A DNA stretch of 10,997 nt from Desulfomonile sp. (lineage in GTDB: Bacteria; Desulfobacterota; Desulfomonilia; Desulfomonilales; Desulfomonilaceae), in the NCBI GenBank assembly GCA_020216785.1, contig JAIWNO010000111.1, positions 1-10,997 of the forward strand. The letters run 5' to 3'. Below the pieces are notes generated by a model that saw only the letters and a list, made by a program, of their open reading frames with translations, was not told the DNA's origin and did not search any database. The first letter of the stretch is position 1. Every line of letters begins with the position of its first letter. The position numbers and the translations under genes were made by a program. Below are positions 1-7,486 of this stretch, piece by piece.

Positions 1-1737
1 GACTTCGACCGACGCGTCAAGCGAGGCCTGGGCGTTGCCGGCGAAGTCCCGTACGTCGTGGAGCCTAAACTTGACGGCGTAGCTATCGAACTGGTGTACG
101 AGAATGGCGTCCTCACGTCCGCGTCTACTCGAGGTGACGGATATGTAGGCGAAGACGTGACCGCGAATGTGCGTACCATCAAGACGGTTCCGTTGAAGCT
201 TCAGAGGAACGGCGCCTTCTCGGGCGTGTCGCTTCTCGATGTGCGGGGAGAAATCTTCATGAATCGAGCGGACTTCGACCGACTGAATCGGGAGCGAGAC
301 GAAACCGGACAGCCGGCGTTTGCGAATCCTCGCAACGCTTCTGCCGGTTCCATTCGGCAGCTCGATCCTCGAGTGACCGCGGGGCGGCCTCTCAAGTTTT
401 TCGCCTACGCCATCGGGCGCATCGAAGGCGCAATTCCCGTAACTCAATGGGAGACACTCCTGGCTCTCGCCGACCTCGGCGTGCCGGTGAACCTGGAGCA
501 TACGCGGCTGTGTCCAGAAACAAAGGCCGCGCTCGAGCACTACGCTCGACTCAAGGAGATCAGGGAGCGTCTCCCGTATGAGATTGACGGCGCGGTAGTC
601 AAAGTGAACGATTTGGCGGATCAGGCCGCTCTCGGTGTAACTGCCCGTTCGCCACGATGGGCCGCTGCATTCAAGTTCGCGCCGCTGCAAGCCACCACGC
701 GAATCCAGCGCATCGAAATCGGGGTCGGCCGTACGGGTGTGCTCACTCCCGTGGCTGTGATGGAGCCGGTGAACGTCGGCGGCGTGCGTGTAAGCCGTGC
801 AACCCTCCACAACCAGGATGAAATTGACCGCAAGGGCATCCGCGAAGGCGACACGGTCGTGATTCAGCGGGCGGGCGATGTGATTCCCGAAGTAGTCAGA
901 GTGGTCGAAGAGCTCCGCCCGGACGGAAGCGTTCCATATCAGATCCCCGACACTTGCCCTGTGTGCGGCTCCCATGCGGTGAGGCTGAAAGGACAGGCCG
1001 CCAAGCGGTGCACGAACGTGTCGTGCCCCGCACGACTCAAAGAGACGGTGCGGCACTTCGCGTCCCGCGGCGCGATGGACATCGAAGGGCTTGGAACAAA
1101 GCTGGTGGAGCAGCTCGTGGACGCGGGCCTCGTGAAAGATCCCGCGGACATCTTCACCTTGGAGGCGCCGACACTCGCTGCGCTTGAGCGCATGGGCGAC
1201 AAATCCGCAGCAAACCTCGTGACAGCCATCGAACGGTCGAAGAAAATTGCCGCTGATCGGCTGCTGTACAGCCTCGGTATTCCGCTTGTCGGCGAACATG
1301 TCGCGCGGCTGCTCATGGAGGAATTTGGCGATATTCAGACGCTCTCCAAAGCATCGGTCGCGGACATGATCATGGTGTACGGGGTCGGACCCGAAGTTGC
1401 TCAAAGTGTTGCGGATTTCTTCGCGGAACCCAAGAATGTGGAAATGGTCACGCGCCTGCTGGCGGCCGGCGTCGCACCGATTCCGATCGAAAAGCCGTCC
1501 AAGAGCACCGGCCCGCTTGCCGGCAAGACGGTCGTCTTCACCGGCACAATCTCCATGAAACGGGACGACGCAAAGAAGGCGGTTCTGGCTGCGGGCGGGA
1601 AGGTAAGCGGGTCCGTGAGCCGCAAGACCGATTATGTGGTCGCCGGAGAAGAAGCCGGGTCGAAACTGGACAAGGCCAGAGAATTGGGAGTGCGCGTGCT
1701 CACCGAGGAGGAATTCCGGGCGCTTGCCGGTCTGTGA
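1..1737 (+). CDS. ligA: NAD+-dependent DNA ligase LigA (5' end outside the window)
   Basis: LigA seals nicks in duplex DNA during replication and repair, using NAD+ to adenylate an active-site lysine. The reading frame is open from base 1, so the start lies upstream. The adenylation motif KLDG has its catalytic lysine at codon 67-69. By comparison with LigA proteins of about 670 residues, roughly 90 N-terminal residues (domain Ia) are missing from view. In order, I see the nucleotidyltransferase domain with TRGDG, the OB fold (GVGRTGVLTPVAV), a four-cysteine zinc finger (cysteine codons at 955, 964, 1009 and 1024), helix-hairpin-helix repeats (for example YGVGPEVAQSVADFF), and a C-terminal BRCT domain from about 1510 (GKTVVFTG) to the TGA at 1735-1737. 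Nothing suggests damage. The next gene on this strand is 240 bp away, so co-transcription is uncertain. The identity is very secure. Confidence 0.97.
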   Translation, partial: DFDRRVKRGLGVAGEVPYVVEPKLDGVAIELVYENGVLTSASTRGDGYVGEDVTANVRTIKTVPLKLQRNGAFSGVSLLDVRGEIFMNRADFDRLNRERDETGQPAFANPRNASAGSIRQLDPRVTAGRPLKFFAYAIGRIEGAIPVTQWETLLALADLGVPVNLEHTRLCPETKAALEHYARLKEIRERLPYEIDGAVVKVNDLADQAALGVTARSPRWAAAFKFAPLQATTRIQRIEIGVGRTGVLTPVAVMEPVNVGGVRVSRATLHNQDEIDRKGIREGDTVVIQRAGDVIPEVVRVVEELRPDGSVPYQIPDTCPVCGSHAVRLKGQAAKRCTNVSCPARLKETVRHFASRGAMDIEGLGTKLVEQLVDAGLVKDPADIFTLEAPTLAALERMGDKSAANLVTAIERSKKIAADRLLYSLGIPLVGEHVARLLMEEFGDIQTLSKASVADMIMVYGVGPEVAQSVADFFAEPKNVEMVTRLLAAGVAPIPIEKPSKSTGPLAGKTVVFTGTISMKRDDAKKAVLAAGGKVSGSVSRKTDYVVAGEEAGSKLDKARELGVRVLTEEEFRALAGL

Positions 1738-1818
1738 TGGACAGGATGTTTTGTGCCGCCGCGTACATGTCGCGCAGTGGCTATATCACGGCTTGTTCGA
1801 TCCAAGAACATGAGTGTG

Positions 1819-1878
1819 GTAGGGGCGCACCTGTGTGTGGGCCCTGAAAGCCGGGCCGACACTCGGGTCGGTCCCTAC
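1819..1878. repeat. Y-shaped double-hairpin palindromic element, intergenic
   Basis: This 60-bp unit folds into a three-way junction. An outer 4-bp stem is formed by GTAG (1819-1822) and CTAC (1875-1878). Arm 1 pairs 1823-1830 with 1837-1844 (7 of 8 pairs, 6-nt loop). Arm 2 pairs 1853-1860 with 1867-1874 (8 pairs including one G-T, 6-nt loop). The arms abut the outer stem directly, and an 8-nt spacer separates them. Layout and sequence style (GTAGGGGCG... ending CCCTAC) resemble short palindromic repeats scattered between genes in many environmental bacterial genomes; that resemblance is from memory. There is only one copy in this window. It may be a non-autonomous mobile palindrome, or it may stabilise or terminate ligA mRNA. 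No T-run follows it on either strand. Confidence 0.6.
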
Positions 1879-1939
1879 CAATCATGGCCGATGTTATCTC
1901 TTGGCGGGCGCAGCGGTGTTTCACCGATCCAACGAGTTC

Positions 1940-1955
1940 CGGGGAGAGATCCCCG
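1940..1955 (+). other. GAGA-tetraloop hairpin just upstream of acyP
   Basis: CGGGGA (1940-1945) pairs perfectly with TCCCCG (1950-1955) around a GAGA loop, which is a GNRA tetraloop. A second short hairpin lies just before it: CGGTG 1914-1918, loop TTT, CACCG 1922-1926. The pair ends 22 nt before the acyP ATG, so in the transcript it would sit in the 5' untranslated region. It could protect the mRNA or affect translation. I do not recognise a riboswitch class. The structure is visible in the sequence; the role is a guess. Confidence 0.3.
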
Positions 1956-1977
1956 ATAAAGAGACACAGGTGAAAAT

Positions 1978-2271
1978 ATGGCCACAATCCGTCGTCGAGC
2001 TCTGATTTCAGGAAGGGTCCAGGGAGTGGCGTTCCGTGCTTACACGAGTCAAGCTGCCAAGAGCATCGGTGTGGCGGGCTGGGTGCAGAACCTCCCTGAC
2101 GGCCGCGTGGAGGCGGTGTTCGAAGGCACTCCGGAACAGGTTCAGGCGATGATCGATTGGTGCCGGCACGGCCCACCGGCCAGCAGAGTGGATAAGGTGG
2201 AGGTCATCGAAGAGCGCCCTTGCGGCGACCTGACCGATTTCGAAATCGCCTACACGAGAGGCTGGTATTGA
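1978..2271 (+). CDS. acyP: Acylphosphatase
   Basis: This small cytoplasmic enzyme hydrolyses the carboxyl-phosphate bond of acyl phosphates such as acetyl phosphate or 1,3-bisphosphoglycerate. The 97-residue length is normal for the family. The signature GRVQGVAFR (residues 12-20) contains the phosphate-binding loop and catalytic Arg20. GWVQNLPDG (from residue 34) carries the second catalytic residue, Asn38. The ATG at 1978 is preceded by AGGTG at a suitable distance and by a small hairpin. The next gene begins 7 bp after the stop, so the two are probably co-transcribed. The sequence does not show what substrate it uses in this organism. No oddity. Confidence 0.94.
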   Translation: MATIRRRALISGRVQGVAFRAYTSQAAKSIGVAGWVQNLPDGRVEAVFEGTPEQVQAMIDWCRHGPPASRVDKVEVIEERPCGDLTDFEIAYTRGWY

Positions 2272-2278
2272 GGGTTGC

Positions 2279-3301
2279 ATGACTTCCTCCGGCCGCTTTG
2301 GTTATTCCTCTCACTTCATTGCCTCATGCCTCACTGTTGTCGTGGCGTGCATGATTGTGATGTGGTGTCCGATGGCCTTCTCCGCTTCGAATGACTTCAT
2401 TGTGGTTGATGTGCTGTTCGGCGAGCCGATCCCATTGGAAGCGATGCTGGACGACCTCGCGACGGTGAAGATCATCTACTTAGGTGAGATTCATACCATA
2501 ACCCGGCATCATCGAATCCAGACGGAACTGCTCCGTCGGCTGGCATCAAAGGGCGTCAAGCTCGCTTTCGGGATGGAGATGTTCAGCGAGGAGCAACAAA
2601 CTGCGCTGGACCGCTGGCAGAACGGTAGGGCGGGCTTTCGTGAGCTGGTGAAAGATCTGGGTGAAGAGAAATGGACCAATCTGAAAGATTATCAGTCCCT
2701 TATCACGACAGCGCGGAAGCTCGGCGTACCCATTGTCGCATTGAACGCGCCTGACGATCTGGTGCGAAAAGTGGCAAGAGATGGGCTCAACGGACTCACC
2801 GAGTCCGAGCGTGCGCTGGTCCCTCCCGGTGTGACCGAGATCAACCCACAGTATGCCCGGCTCCTCCGAATGAGGCTCAAGGTGCATAAGGCGTTCAAGC
2901 ACCGGGCGCTGGACAACATTATTATTGCTCAGTGTGTTCGCGACGCGACCATGGCCCGGGCGCTGGTGCGGTTCCTCGATTCCGCGGAAGGCGGCAGTCG
3001 CACCATGCTGGTCATAGCGGGATCAGGTCACATGAATTACGGGTTTGGCATTCCGGAACGCGTTGAGGCGCTGCGTTCCTTGCCTCACCGTATCGCAATT
3101 CTTTCTGAAAGCGGAGAACTTGTACTCTCCGAGTTCGAGAAGAAGCATTCGGTCCCAGTCGAAATCCGTCACGAAGAGCTGCGTTTCATCCGCGCTCCGA
3201 TCGCTGATTACCTGTTGTTGAAGGCGCTGAAAAAGAAAGACGCCGTTCCCCACAACAACGGCATCCCGGGCAGGACGGCGGCTCGCAGGCCGTCCAACTG
3301 A
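2279..3301 (+). CDS. ChaN-like exported protein (Cofac_haem_bdg / DUF399 family)
   Basis: This 340-residue protein belongs to the ChaN family, whose founding member in Campylobacter is an iron-regulated, haem-binding surface lipoprotein. Recognisable blocks are YLGEIH (about residue 67), GMEMF (about residue 97), VPIVALNAP, QCVRDATMARAL, and GSGHMNYGFGIPER (about residues 250-263). The first 36 residues form an export signal with a hydrophobic stretch at about 18-30. VVAC at 21-24 would pass as a weak lipobox, but cleavage near the Ala/Ser-rich 33-36 is equally possible, so lipidation is undecided. The ATG at 2279 is preceded by GAGGG with a short 4-nt spacer; a later in-frame ATG at 2351 would cut the signal sequence. 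The C-terminus ends in a basic Lys/Arg-rich tail. Haem binding is a family property and is not shown here. The relationship with acyP upstream may be only positional. Confidence 0.85.
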   Translation: MTSSGRFGYSSHFIASCLTVVVACMIVMWCPMAFSASNDFIVVDVLFGEPIPLEAMLDDLATVKIIYLGEIHTITRHHRIQTELLRRLASKGVKLAFGMEMFSEEQQTALDRWQNGRAGFRELVKDLGEEKWTNLKDYQSLITTARKLGVPIVALNAPDDLVRKVARDGLNGLTESERALVPPGVTEINPQYARLLRMRLKVHKAFKHRALDNIIIAQCVRDATMARALVRFLDSAEGGSRTMLVIAGSGHMNYGFGIPERVEALRSLPHRIAILSESGELVLSEFEKKHSVPVEIRHEELRFIRAPIADYLLLKALKKKDAVPHNNGIPGRTAARRPSN

Positions 3302-3357
3302 CGTTGTCTGCCGGCCGATTGCGCTTTCAAGCCAGAGATATCCTCAACCTGGTGGGA

Positions 3358-3397
3358 CAGGCATCATGCTTGTCAGTTCAGACAGGCGAGATGCCTG
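3358..3397. other. Long imperfect hairpin between convergent genes
   Basis: CAGGCATC (3358-3365) pairs perfectly with GATGCCTG (3390-3397). After a 2x2 internal loop, GCTTGTC (3368-3374) pairs with GACAGGC (3381-3387) with one G-T, closing a 6-nt loop. The 15-pair stem lies in the 155-bp gap between the ends of the ChaN-like gene and the S1 gene. That is where a shared terminator would be expected, but neither side has a T-run, so it is not a canonical intrinsic terminator. It could be a 3'-end stabiliser or a REP-like element. I see nothing else in this gap. Confidence 0.5.
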
Positions 3398-3456
3398 CGA
3401 ATCAGTAATAATCCGAAGATAAGTCGCCTGTTTGATGACGCATTGGTAGCCATCAA

Positions 3457-4920
3457 TCACTTTTTCAGCTTTTCGGCCAAAATATCGCCAAGGGTGCCGA
3501 ACGGGCGGCCCCCGCGCTTATCCGATGCGAAATCCTTGAACTGAGCTTCTTCGCGGCGCCGAACGAGACTCCGGGCGCTGAGCGCGATTTTGTTGGTTTC
3601 GGGGTTGATCTCCAGGATCTCCACTTCGATAGGAGATCCTTGCGGGAAGCGTCGTTTCAATTCCCCCCGCTTGGCATCAGGTATTTCCGAGACGTGCAGG
3701 AGGCCGGTCTTGCCTCCGGGAAGGGTGATGAATACCCCGTACTCCTGAACCGAATCCACGATTCCTGTGATCATGTCGCCGACGTTGAGAGGGACCGCTG
3801 GTTCCTCATCGGCAATCACGTTGAGCTCAAGCCCGATCCGTCGGCTCGCACGATCCACCGAAACCACGGTCACATCGACGGTGTCGCCCGGTTGAAGGAG
3901 TTCTCGGGGATGGTTTATTCGGCGTCCCGTACCCATGCGGGATATATGGATCATCCCTTCCACACCGGGCTCAAGCTCGACGAACGCGCCGAAATTCATC
4001 AACTTTGTGACAGTGCCGGTAAGAGTTCTGCCTTCCACATAGACGTCAGCAGCACGATCCCACGGATTTTCGACCGTTTGCTTGAGGCTCAGTGAAATCC
4101 GATTGGTCTCCCAGTTCACGTCAAGGACTTTCACCTTGACTCGATCCCCAGTGTTCACAATATCGGATGCTTTAGTTACCCTGAACCATGCCAGCTCCGA
4201 CATGGGGATCAGTCCTTCGATGCCCCCGAGATCCACAAAGGCACCGAAGTCGGTGACGTTGCGCACCGTTCCTTCTATCAGGGTACCGGCTTGCAACGTT
4301 TCCTTGAGACGGGCAATCTCGCGGCGCCGCTCTTCTTCGAGGATGTCGCGCCTCGAAACTACAATGTTGCGGCCGCCTTCCTTGTATTCGGCAATCCGAA
4401 AGAGAAACCGTTTATCGAGGTACTGATCGGCCGTGCCGCGTCCTTGCAGATCGATTTGAGAATAGGGGCAAAATGCGTCTCGACCCAGGACACGCACCGT
4501 GAACCCACCCTTGCGCTCGCCGGTGACGAGCCCCTCAACAGGAACTCCGCTGCGGAATGCGTCCCGAGCGGCCTCTTCAGACGCGGCTGCAGTCATCTTG
4601 ACGCTGAGTTGGATCTCCCCGTCAGCGATCTTCACCACATACGCGGTGATCCGATCACCGACACTGAAGGGCAGTGCGCCATTCTCGTCGATTAGCTCCT
4701 CACGCGCGATGGCACCTTCGCTCTTGGCGCCTATATCGACGAAGACCCACTCTTCTCCGACCGATATGATTGTGCCTTCGACCTTCTTATCTTTCTCGAT
4801 GCTTAACTCTCTCCGTTGGGGAGAGGCGTCCAGCAGAGCAGCGAAGTCTTCTTGGGGTTCGGCCGAATCGAGCTCATCCTCTTCATCGGCTGTGGGGTTG
4901 TTGGGTTTGAACTCATCCAT
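3457..4920 (-). CDS. rpsA: Ribosomal protein S1 (five S1 domains)
   Basis: S1 is the RNA-binding protein of the 30S subunit that helps load mRNA at translation initiation. The 487-residue product has an acidic N-terminus (about residues 1-32) followed by five S1/OB repeats at about 46-109, 126-190, 213-280, 296-367 and 380-450. The third and fourth carry the classic FGAFVDLGG-IEGLIPMSEL and FGAFVELEPGVEGMIHIS patterns. The second is divergent, as is usual for ribosome-docking domains. The E. coli protein has six domains and 557 residues, so this is a shorter version like those of several other phyla. A clear AGGAGA lies 9 nt before the ATG at 4920. It is transcribed alone, divergent from the TPR gene and convergent with the ChaN-like gene. 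A non-ribosomal S1-domain RNA-binding protein is the main alternative. Confidence 0.9.
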   Translation of the reverse strand: MDEFKPNNPTADEEDELDSAEPQEDFAALLDASPQRRELSIEKDKKVEGTIISVGEEWVFVDIGAKSEGAIAREELIDENGALPFSVGDRITAYVVKIADGEIQLSVKMTAAASEEAARDAFRSGVPVEGLVTGERKGGFTVRVLGRDAFCPYSQIDLQGRGTADQYLDKRFLFRIAEYKEGGRNIVVSRRDILEEERRREIARLKETLQAGTLIEGTVRNVTDFGAFVDLGGIEGLIPMSELAWFRVTKASDIVNTGDRVKVKVLDVNWETNRISLSLKQTVENPWDRAADVYVEGRTLTGTVTKLMNFGAFVELEPGVEGMIHISRMGTGRRINHPRELLQPGDTVDVTVVSVDRASRRIGLELNVIADEEPAVPLNVGDMITGIVDSVQEYGVFITLPGGKTGLLHVSEIPDAKRGELKRRFPQGSPIEVEILEINPETNKIALSARSLVRRREEAQFKDFASDKRGGRPFGTLGDILAEKLKK

Positions 4921-5104
4921 TGATTATGTTCTCCTGCTTGTCGGTCGTCATCATATCTGTTACCGTTTTTTACTTCAGGTTGCAAGCGCCCTGTCCGTCC
5001 CTCGACGCCGAGAGGATGTGTTGCCACGTTGAGATGAGGACAGCTGCATTTACGCGCTCGATGAAACACCGGCATATGTTGGTTGCTATCGAGGAGTTCC
5101 GAGC
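4921..5104. promoter_or_regulatory. Divergent upstream region of rpsA and the TPR gene
   Basis: This 184-bp gap must contain promoters for both flanking genes. Toward rpsA, on the - strand, the only hints are TTGCAA (4979-4984) with poor -10 candidates, and TATGAT closer to the gene but without a matching -35. The rpsA ribosome binding site AGGAGA and the TPR-gene site GAGGAG (5091-5096, 8 nt before its ATG) are clear. I see no palindromic operator or terminator. Promoter positions are not resolved. Confidence 0.35.
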
Positions 5105-5962
5105 ATGTGGGAAGAGCTTAATACAAAGGCCCTTGAACTATTCCGGAATCGACGATACGCGGAAGCGGCCGAAACCGCCAAGCAAGCGTTGGAAAAGGCG
5201 GAGCAGTCTTTCGGGCCGGATGATCTTCGTGTTGCCACATCCCTAAACAATCTTGCCGAGATCTACAGGGCGTCAGCGAAGTACGATCTTGCGGAACCTC
5301 TTTGGCGGAGGTCGCTGGCAATCCGTCAGGAGAAACTCGGACCTGCTCACCCGGATGTGGCCACTTCCCTGAATAACCTGGCGGGGGCCCTCTTCGAGCA
5401 AGGTAGGATGGACGAGGCGCAACGGATGTTGCTGAAAGTGGTGCAAATTCTCCAAAAGGCGCTCGGTTGTCATCATCCCGACCTCGCCACAGCGTTGAGC
5501 AACCTTGCTGCTCTCAACAGGGCCCTTGGCCAGCATCCGGCCGCCAAATTCAACTATGAGAAAGCGTTGGGCATACTCGAAGACGCGTTTGGTTCCGAGG
5601 ACGTCCGAACGGGAGAAGCCCTCAATAATCTTGCCGGTTTGTACTACTCGCTCGATCGGTTCACGGACGCAGAGCCGCTGTACGCACGTGCGCTCCAAAT
5701 AGCGGAGAAGACGTTCGGGCCCCATCACTCGCATGTTGCCGCTTCCTTAAACAACTTGGCAGCGTGCTTGGCAGGGCAGGGCAAGTTTGCGGACGCGGAA
5801 CCGATCCTTTTGCGGGCGCAGTCGATCCTCGAGGCGAATGTCGGCGCGACGCACCCTATTGCCGTTGAGGGCCTGGAAAGACTCGCTGAATTCTACGAGG
5901 CGTGGGGAAAGACGGAACAGGCGGAGGGCTACAAGGAGCGCGCTTCAGCTGCGTTGCGCTGA
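5105..5962 (+). CDS. Kinesin-light-chain-type TPR repeat protein
   Basis: This 285-residue soluble protein consists almost wholly of tetratricopeptide repeats of the 42-residue kinesin-light-chain / TPR_10-TPR_12 type. The LNNLA-type core recurs at residues 47, 89, 131, 173, 215 and 257, exactly 42 apart, with the linker pattern FGPxHPxVA between units. The N-terminal 40 residues supply the first helix pair (YAEAAETAKQALEKAEQSFG), and the last unit is degenerate. There is no signal peptide, enzyme domain, NB-ARC or CHAT domain, so it is probably a protein-binding scaffold with unknown partner. GAGGAG sits 8 nt before the ATG. The gene is alone on its strand, and its last 18 bp overlap the end of the convergent permease-repressor gene. 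Nothing links it to metal transport except position. Confidence 0.85.
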   Translation: MWEELNTKALELFRNRRYAEAAETAKQALEKAEQSFGPDDLRVATSLNNLAEIYRASAKYDLAEPLWRRSLAIRQEKLGPAHPDVATSLNNLAGALFEQGRMDEAQRMLLKVVQILQKALGCHHPDLATALSNLAALNRALGQHPAAKFNYEKALGILEDAFGSEDVRTGEALNNLAGLYYSLDRFTDAEPLYARALQIAEKTFGPHHSHVAASLNNLAACLAGQGKFADAEPILLRAQSILEANVGATHPIAVEGLERLAEFYEAWGKTEQAEGYKERASAALR

Positions 5963-7486
5963 ATCACTATCCTCCACTACGCGGGCCTTAATCGCATCCG
6001 CAGTGTGATGGTCCAAATTGATCACCGAGCCGTCTTCCCGAATGACGGTCCATACGGTGCCACCGTTTGTCCTCGGGCCCATGGAGATCCTCTCGCCCGG
6101 CTTAAGGTCAGGTCCGCCCGCCTCAAGAGCGACAGACTCTACCACACCGGCTTTCCCTTCCCGTAGTAGGCTCAGCGAGCATACGTTGCCGGGGCGACAC
6201 TCGACGTGATTTTCCGGAATTAGTCTGCCATGAGGATCAATTGTCGGGTGCCCGAGGAGGTCATCCAGATAGTCTACGGACGCTTTGTCGTGGACGTGCT
6301 CCAACGTGTGGGCCCGAGGATGAAGCTCCGCCGCTGGCGCGCCTACATGCTGCAAATAAGTCTCCCACAACCTGTGGGCCCTGAGAATTCGATTCGCCTC
6401 ACGCTCGCCGTTGGCGGTGAGAATGTAGCCGCCGCGTTCCTCCTGGAGCAACCCTTCCCGCGCCATCGATTTGACGGCCCGGACAAGTCGCTCAGGACGC
6501 GTCCCTGCGAACGATGCCATTGCCGCAGCGTCGAGCGGTTTACCTCCACCTCGGGCAAGTGCGCCGAGCACATCCTCCATGACTTCTTGCGGCACCATTC
6601 TCCGCAAGCGGAACCACCGTGCCAGCACGCCATATTGCGGCGCAACCATCAACACCACGAGGAACTGGAAAGTGCAAAAGAGCATGATCGCCCCGCCGCC
6701 GGCGGAGTCCAGCCACACGCAGAGGTACAGTCCTCCGACTACACTCGTCACACCGAAGACAGCGGACAGCAACATCATACGTTCAAGGCGGTCGCTGAGC
6801 AGATACGCTGTTGCCGCGGGAGTGATGAGCAGCCCTACTACGAGGATCACTCCGACCATGCTCACCGCGCTCACCACCACGAGTGAGACACATGTCGTGA
6901 GCGCATAGTCGATGAGGACAACCGGCATACCGATGGACGCGGCCATAACCGGGTCAAAACTAGTGAGCTGGAAGGACCTGAAGAAAAGAATAATGACCGA
7001 GAGCACGGTACACGCGGCGATGGCAGCCACCCACAGATCGTGGTCCGCAACGCCCAGCACATCTCCCATGATGAAATGCATGAGGTCGATGTGGATGTAG
7101 CTCCGGAATATGGACACCAGCACCACCCCGGCGGCAAACACGCCTGTGTACATGATTCCGATAGCGGTGTCGTCCTTGACACGGGAGGCTCTCGACACAA
7201 ATCCTATCGAAGCGACCGTGACGATCGCAGCAATTAACGAGCCCAGAAGCATCGCGGGAGCATGGGCCTCGACTTGAAACAGCAGCTTCATGAAGAGGTA
7301 ACCGCCGGCAACTCCTGCGATCATCGCGTGAGACAACGCATCGCCGAGGAACGCCATCCGCCTCAGAATTACGAGACATCCCACTACGCTGCATACGATC
7401 GCGGCAACAGACCCGCCGATAAGGGCCTTTTGGAAGTAGGTTTCGCGCAGAGGGCCGACAAATGTCTGAGCAAGCAACTCGATCAT
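5945..7486 (-). CDS. Metal ABC permease fused to a DtxR/MntR-like repressor (YtgCR-like)
   Basis: Residues 1 to about 290 are an ABC-3 family permease (ZnuB/MntB/TroC group) with multiple membrane helices and the conserved RRMAFLGDALSHA block at 42-54, VGVILVVGLLITPAATAYL at 211-229. After a basic linker (about 291-300), residues about 300-365 form a winged helix. Residues 366-425 form a DtxR-type dimerisation and metal domain (HRLWETYL from 371, LEH at 395-397, DPHGRLIP at 417-424). Residues about 435-505 form an FeoA/SH3-like domain. By alignment, candidate ligands are His371, Glu375, His389, His393, Glu396 and His397; His393 replaces the cysteine of DtxR. In Chlamydia, YtgC-YtgR has this same fusion and the repressor part is released by cleavage. 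Whether this protein is cleaved is unknown. The ATG overlaps the ATPase stop (ATGA), and AAGGGG lies just upstream. Confidence 0.93.
   Translation of the reverse strand: MIELLAQTFVGPLRETYFQKALIGGSVAAIVCSVVGCLVILRRMAFLGDALSHAMIAGVAGGYLFMKLLFQVEAHAPAMLLGSLIAAIVTVASIGFVSRASRVKDDTAIGIMYTGVFAAGVVLVSIFRSYIHIDLMHFIMGDVLGVADHDLWVAAIAACTVLSVIILFFRSFQLTSFDPVMAASIGMPVVLIDYALTTCVSLVVVSAVSMVGVILVVGLLITPAATAYLLSDRLERMMLLSAVFGVTSVVGGLYLCVWLDSAGGGAIMLFCTFQFLVVLMVAPQYGVLARWFRLRRMVPQEVMEDVLGALARGGGKPLDAAAMASFAGTRPERLVRAVKSMAREGLLQEERGGYILTANGEREANRILRAHRLWETYLQHVGAPAAELHPRAHTLEHVHDKASVDYLDDLLGHPTIDPHGRLIPENHVECRPGNVCSLSLLREGKAGVVESVALEAGGPDLKPGERISMGPRTNGGTVWTVIREDGSVINLDHHTADAIKARVVEDSDSAQRS

Noticed and set aside
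1753..1959. A 68-codon open frame between ligA and acyP
   Set aside because: It runs through the palindromic element, has no convincing ribosome binding site and its translation looks like no protein family.
3358..3397. Intrinsic bidirectional terminator
   Set aside because: The stem is strong, but no T-run follows on either strand, so I report it as a hairpin of unknown role.
5105..5962. Part of an NB-ARC or CHAT-type defence protein, suggested by the kinesin-light-chain TPRs
   Set aside because: The protein is complete with its own ribosome binding site and stop and contains only TPRs; no nucleotide-binding or protease domain is beside it.
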